Assembly (NCBI RefSeq): GCF_000013005.1 | Contig: NC_007722.1 | Coordinates: forward strand, 1,741,501 to 1,805,500 | Source of the DNA: Erythrobacter litoralis HTCC2594 | Lineage (GTDB): Bacteria; Pseudomonadota; Alphaproteobacteria; Sphingomonadales; Sphingomonadaceae | DNA: 64,000 nt | Direction of reading: 5' to 3' | Made by a program: the position numbers and the translations under genes | Shown: piece by piece, positions 63,433-64,000 of the stretch | How the letters are laid out: the number at the start of each line of letters is the position of its first letter | Numbering within the stretch: position 1 is the first letter of the stretch | Notes under the pieces: model-generated | What the model saw: the letters and a program-made list of their open reading frames with translations, nothing else | Told to the model about the DNA's origin: nothing | Database searches by the model: none

Positions 63433-63930
63433 CTAGTTTCCCGAACCCTCGCTCACCATCAACTGTACGCTCGTGGCGCTGCCCTGCTCACCCGCATTGA
63501 CGGAGAAGGAAGCACCGCTTGCGCCCTCACCCGCCAGCGCCCGGCTTTCGCCCGTTGTCATGTCCATCTTGATATCGATGCCCGCCGCCTCGGCTTCGGC
63601 CTTGTAGTAGGCGATGATCTCGTCGGGCGTGGCGTTGGTCTCCATCATCACCAGCGAGCCTTTCTCGCCGTCGCTGTCGATATTGGTCGCGCTGAGGACG
63701 GTCGCGCCGGGGTAGACTTTGAAGCCCAGCGGCAGGCGCGCCCGGACATTGGGGCCGGTCTGCATCGTTGCCGTGCCGTCTTCGGTGGTGATGGTCGCGT
63801 TCGTTTCGCCGCTGTTCTCGTCGACGGAATAGTCCATGCGTTCGCCGTCCTCGCCCTCGAGCGTGCCGGAGGTTTCCGAACCGCATGCGGCAAGCGCGAG
63901 CGCGGCGATGACAGGCAGGACGATACGCAT
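63433..63930 (-). CDS. Lipoprotein of unknown function
   Basis: 165 residues. MRIVLPVIAALALAACGSET has a lipobox LAAC. An acidic Thr/Glu/Asp-rich part with repeated TTEDGTATM-like strands is followed by a helix-strand region (NATPDEIIAYYKAEAEAAGI). I do not recognise the family. Separate from ndk by 103 bases. Confidence 0.7.
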   Translation of the reverse strand: MRIVLPVIAALALAACGSETSGTLEGEDGERMDYSVDENSGETNATITTEDGTATMQTGPNVRARLPLGFKVYPGATVLSATNIDSDGEKGSLVMMETNATPDEIIAYYKAEAEAAGIDIKMDMTTGESRALAGEGASGASFSVNAGEQGSATSVQLMVSEGSGN

Positions 63931-63952
63931 GGAATTCTCCCGAGACTGCTGA

Positions 63953-64000
63953 TCAGGCGACCTTGGTCCATTTGCCGCCTTCTTGTCGGAAGAATGATCG
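63953..64000 (-). CDS. C-terminal end of an unidentified gene
   Basis: The last 15 codons and a TGA stop at 63953-63955 (ending FRQEGGKWTKVA) are open to the window edge, 23 bases upstream of the lipoprotein start. By position and by the Trp-containing tail it could be the DNA polymerase III chi subunit (holC), which I recall next to ndk in sphingomonads, but too little is visible. Confidence 0.35.
   Translation of the reverse strand, partial: RSFFRQEGGKWTKVA

Overview
The window is a 64 kb stretch of an alphaproteobacterial chromosome. Gene order and protein sequences look most like the Sphingomonadales, probably Erythrobacteraceae (Erythrobacter/Qipengyuania-like). Supporting signs are the phoH-ybeY-corC, mutY/DUF721/DsbA/smc and MerR-ihfA-fabH-plsX-rpmF blocks, an atpHAGDC cluster without F0 genes, an 85-residue epsilon subunit, DUF1489 and DUF2794 proteins, and an EcfG-type stress promoter. 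DNA is GC-rich and genes are tightly packed. I saw no rRNA, tRNA, CRISPR array, prophage or transposase gene.

Layout: 0-4.6 kb RNA processing/PhoH genes, a CBS-domain protein, a LysR regulator and a lipase/cyclophilin group. 4.7-12.2 kb MgtE, a cyclase-family protein, a small gene behind a perfect EcfG promoter, and a four-gene overlapping operon (serine hydrolase-NudC-FrnE-SDR). 12.3-18.9 kb MutY facing DUF721, two DsbA-like proteins and SMC. 19-24 kb MerR/IHF/fatty-acid and phospholipid initiation genes with L32. 23.9-25.2 kb an S24-type repressor divergent from two small genes. 25.3-33.6 kb metabolic genes broken up by palindromic repeats, with a RES-domain protein, cysS carrying an in-frame repeat, cobT and a transaldolase. 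33.6-44.4 kb PriA, GST, an Fe-S photolyase, an aldehyde dehydrogenase, Ada, a trypsin-like protease and a TauD dioxygenase. 45-50.2 kb the F1 ATP synthase operon with a lipoprotein gene inserted. 50.3-64 kb S9 peptidase, SOUL protein, glmU, phosphoglycolate phosphatase, SDR, cysE, HdaA, purM, a PurN-YjbR fusion, ndk and a lipoprotein.

Most of the window is core metabolism and genome maintenance. The unusual parts are: (i) the S24 repressor, whose predicted promoter is leaderless, has a near-palindromic operator in its spacer and an identical 12-bp copy inside the coding region; (ii) a set of paired-hairpin repeats in gaps, one of them translated within cysS; (iii) a lower-GC zinc-ribbon gene bracketed by imperfect direct repeats and a lower-GC gene overlapping cobT; (iv) a RES-domain gene with a repeat where an antitoxin is normally expected; (v) a lipoprotein between atpG and atpD. 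Functions are assigned from sequence motifs and recalled family knowledge; no database search was run.
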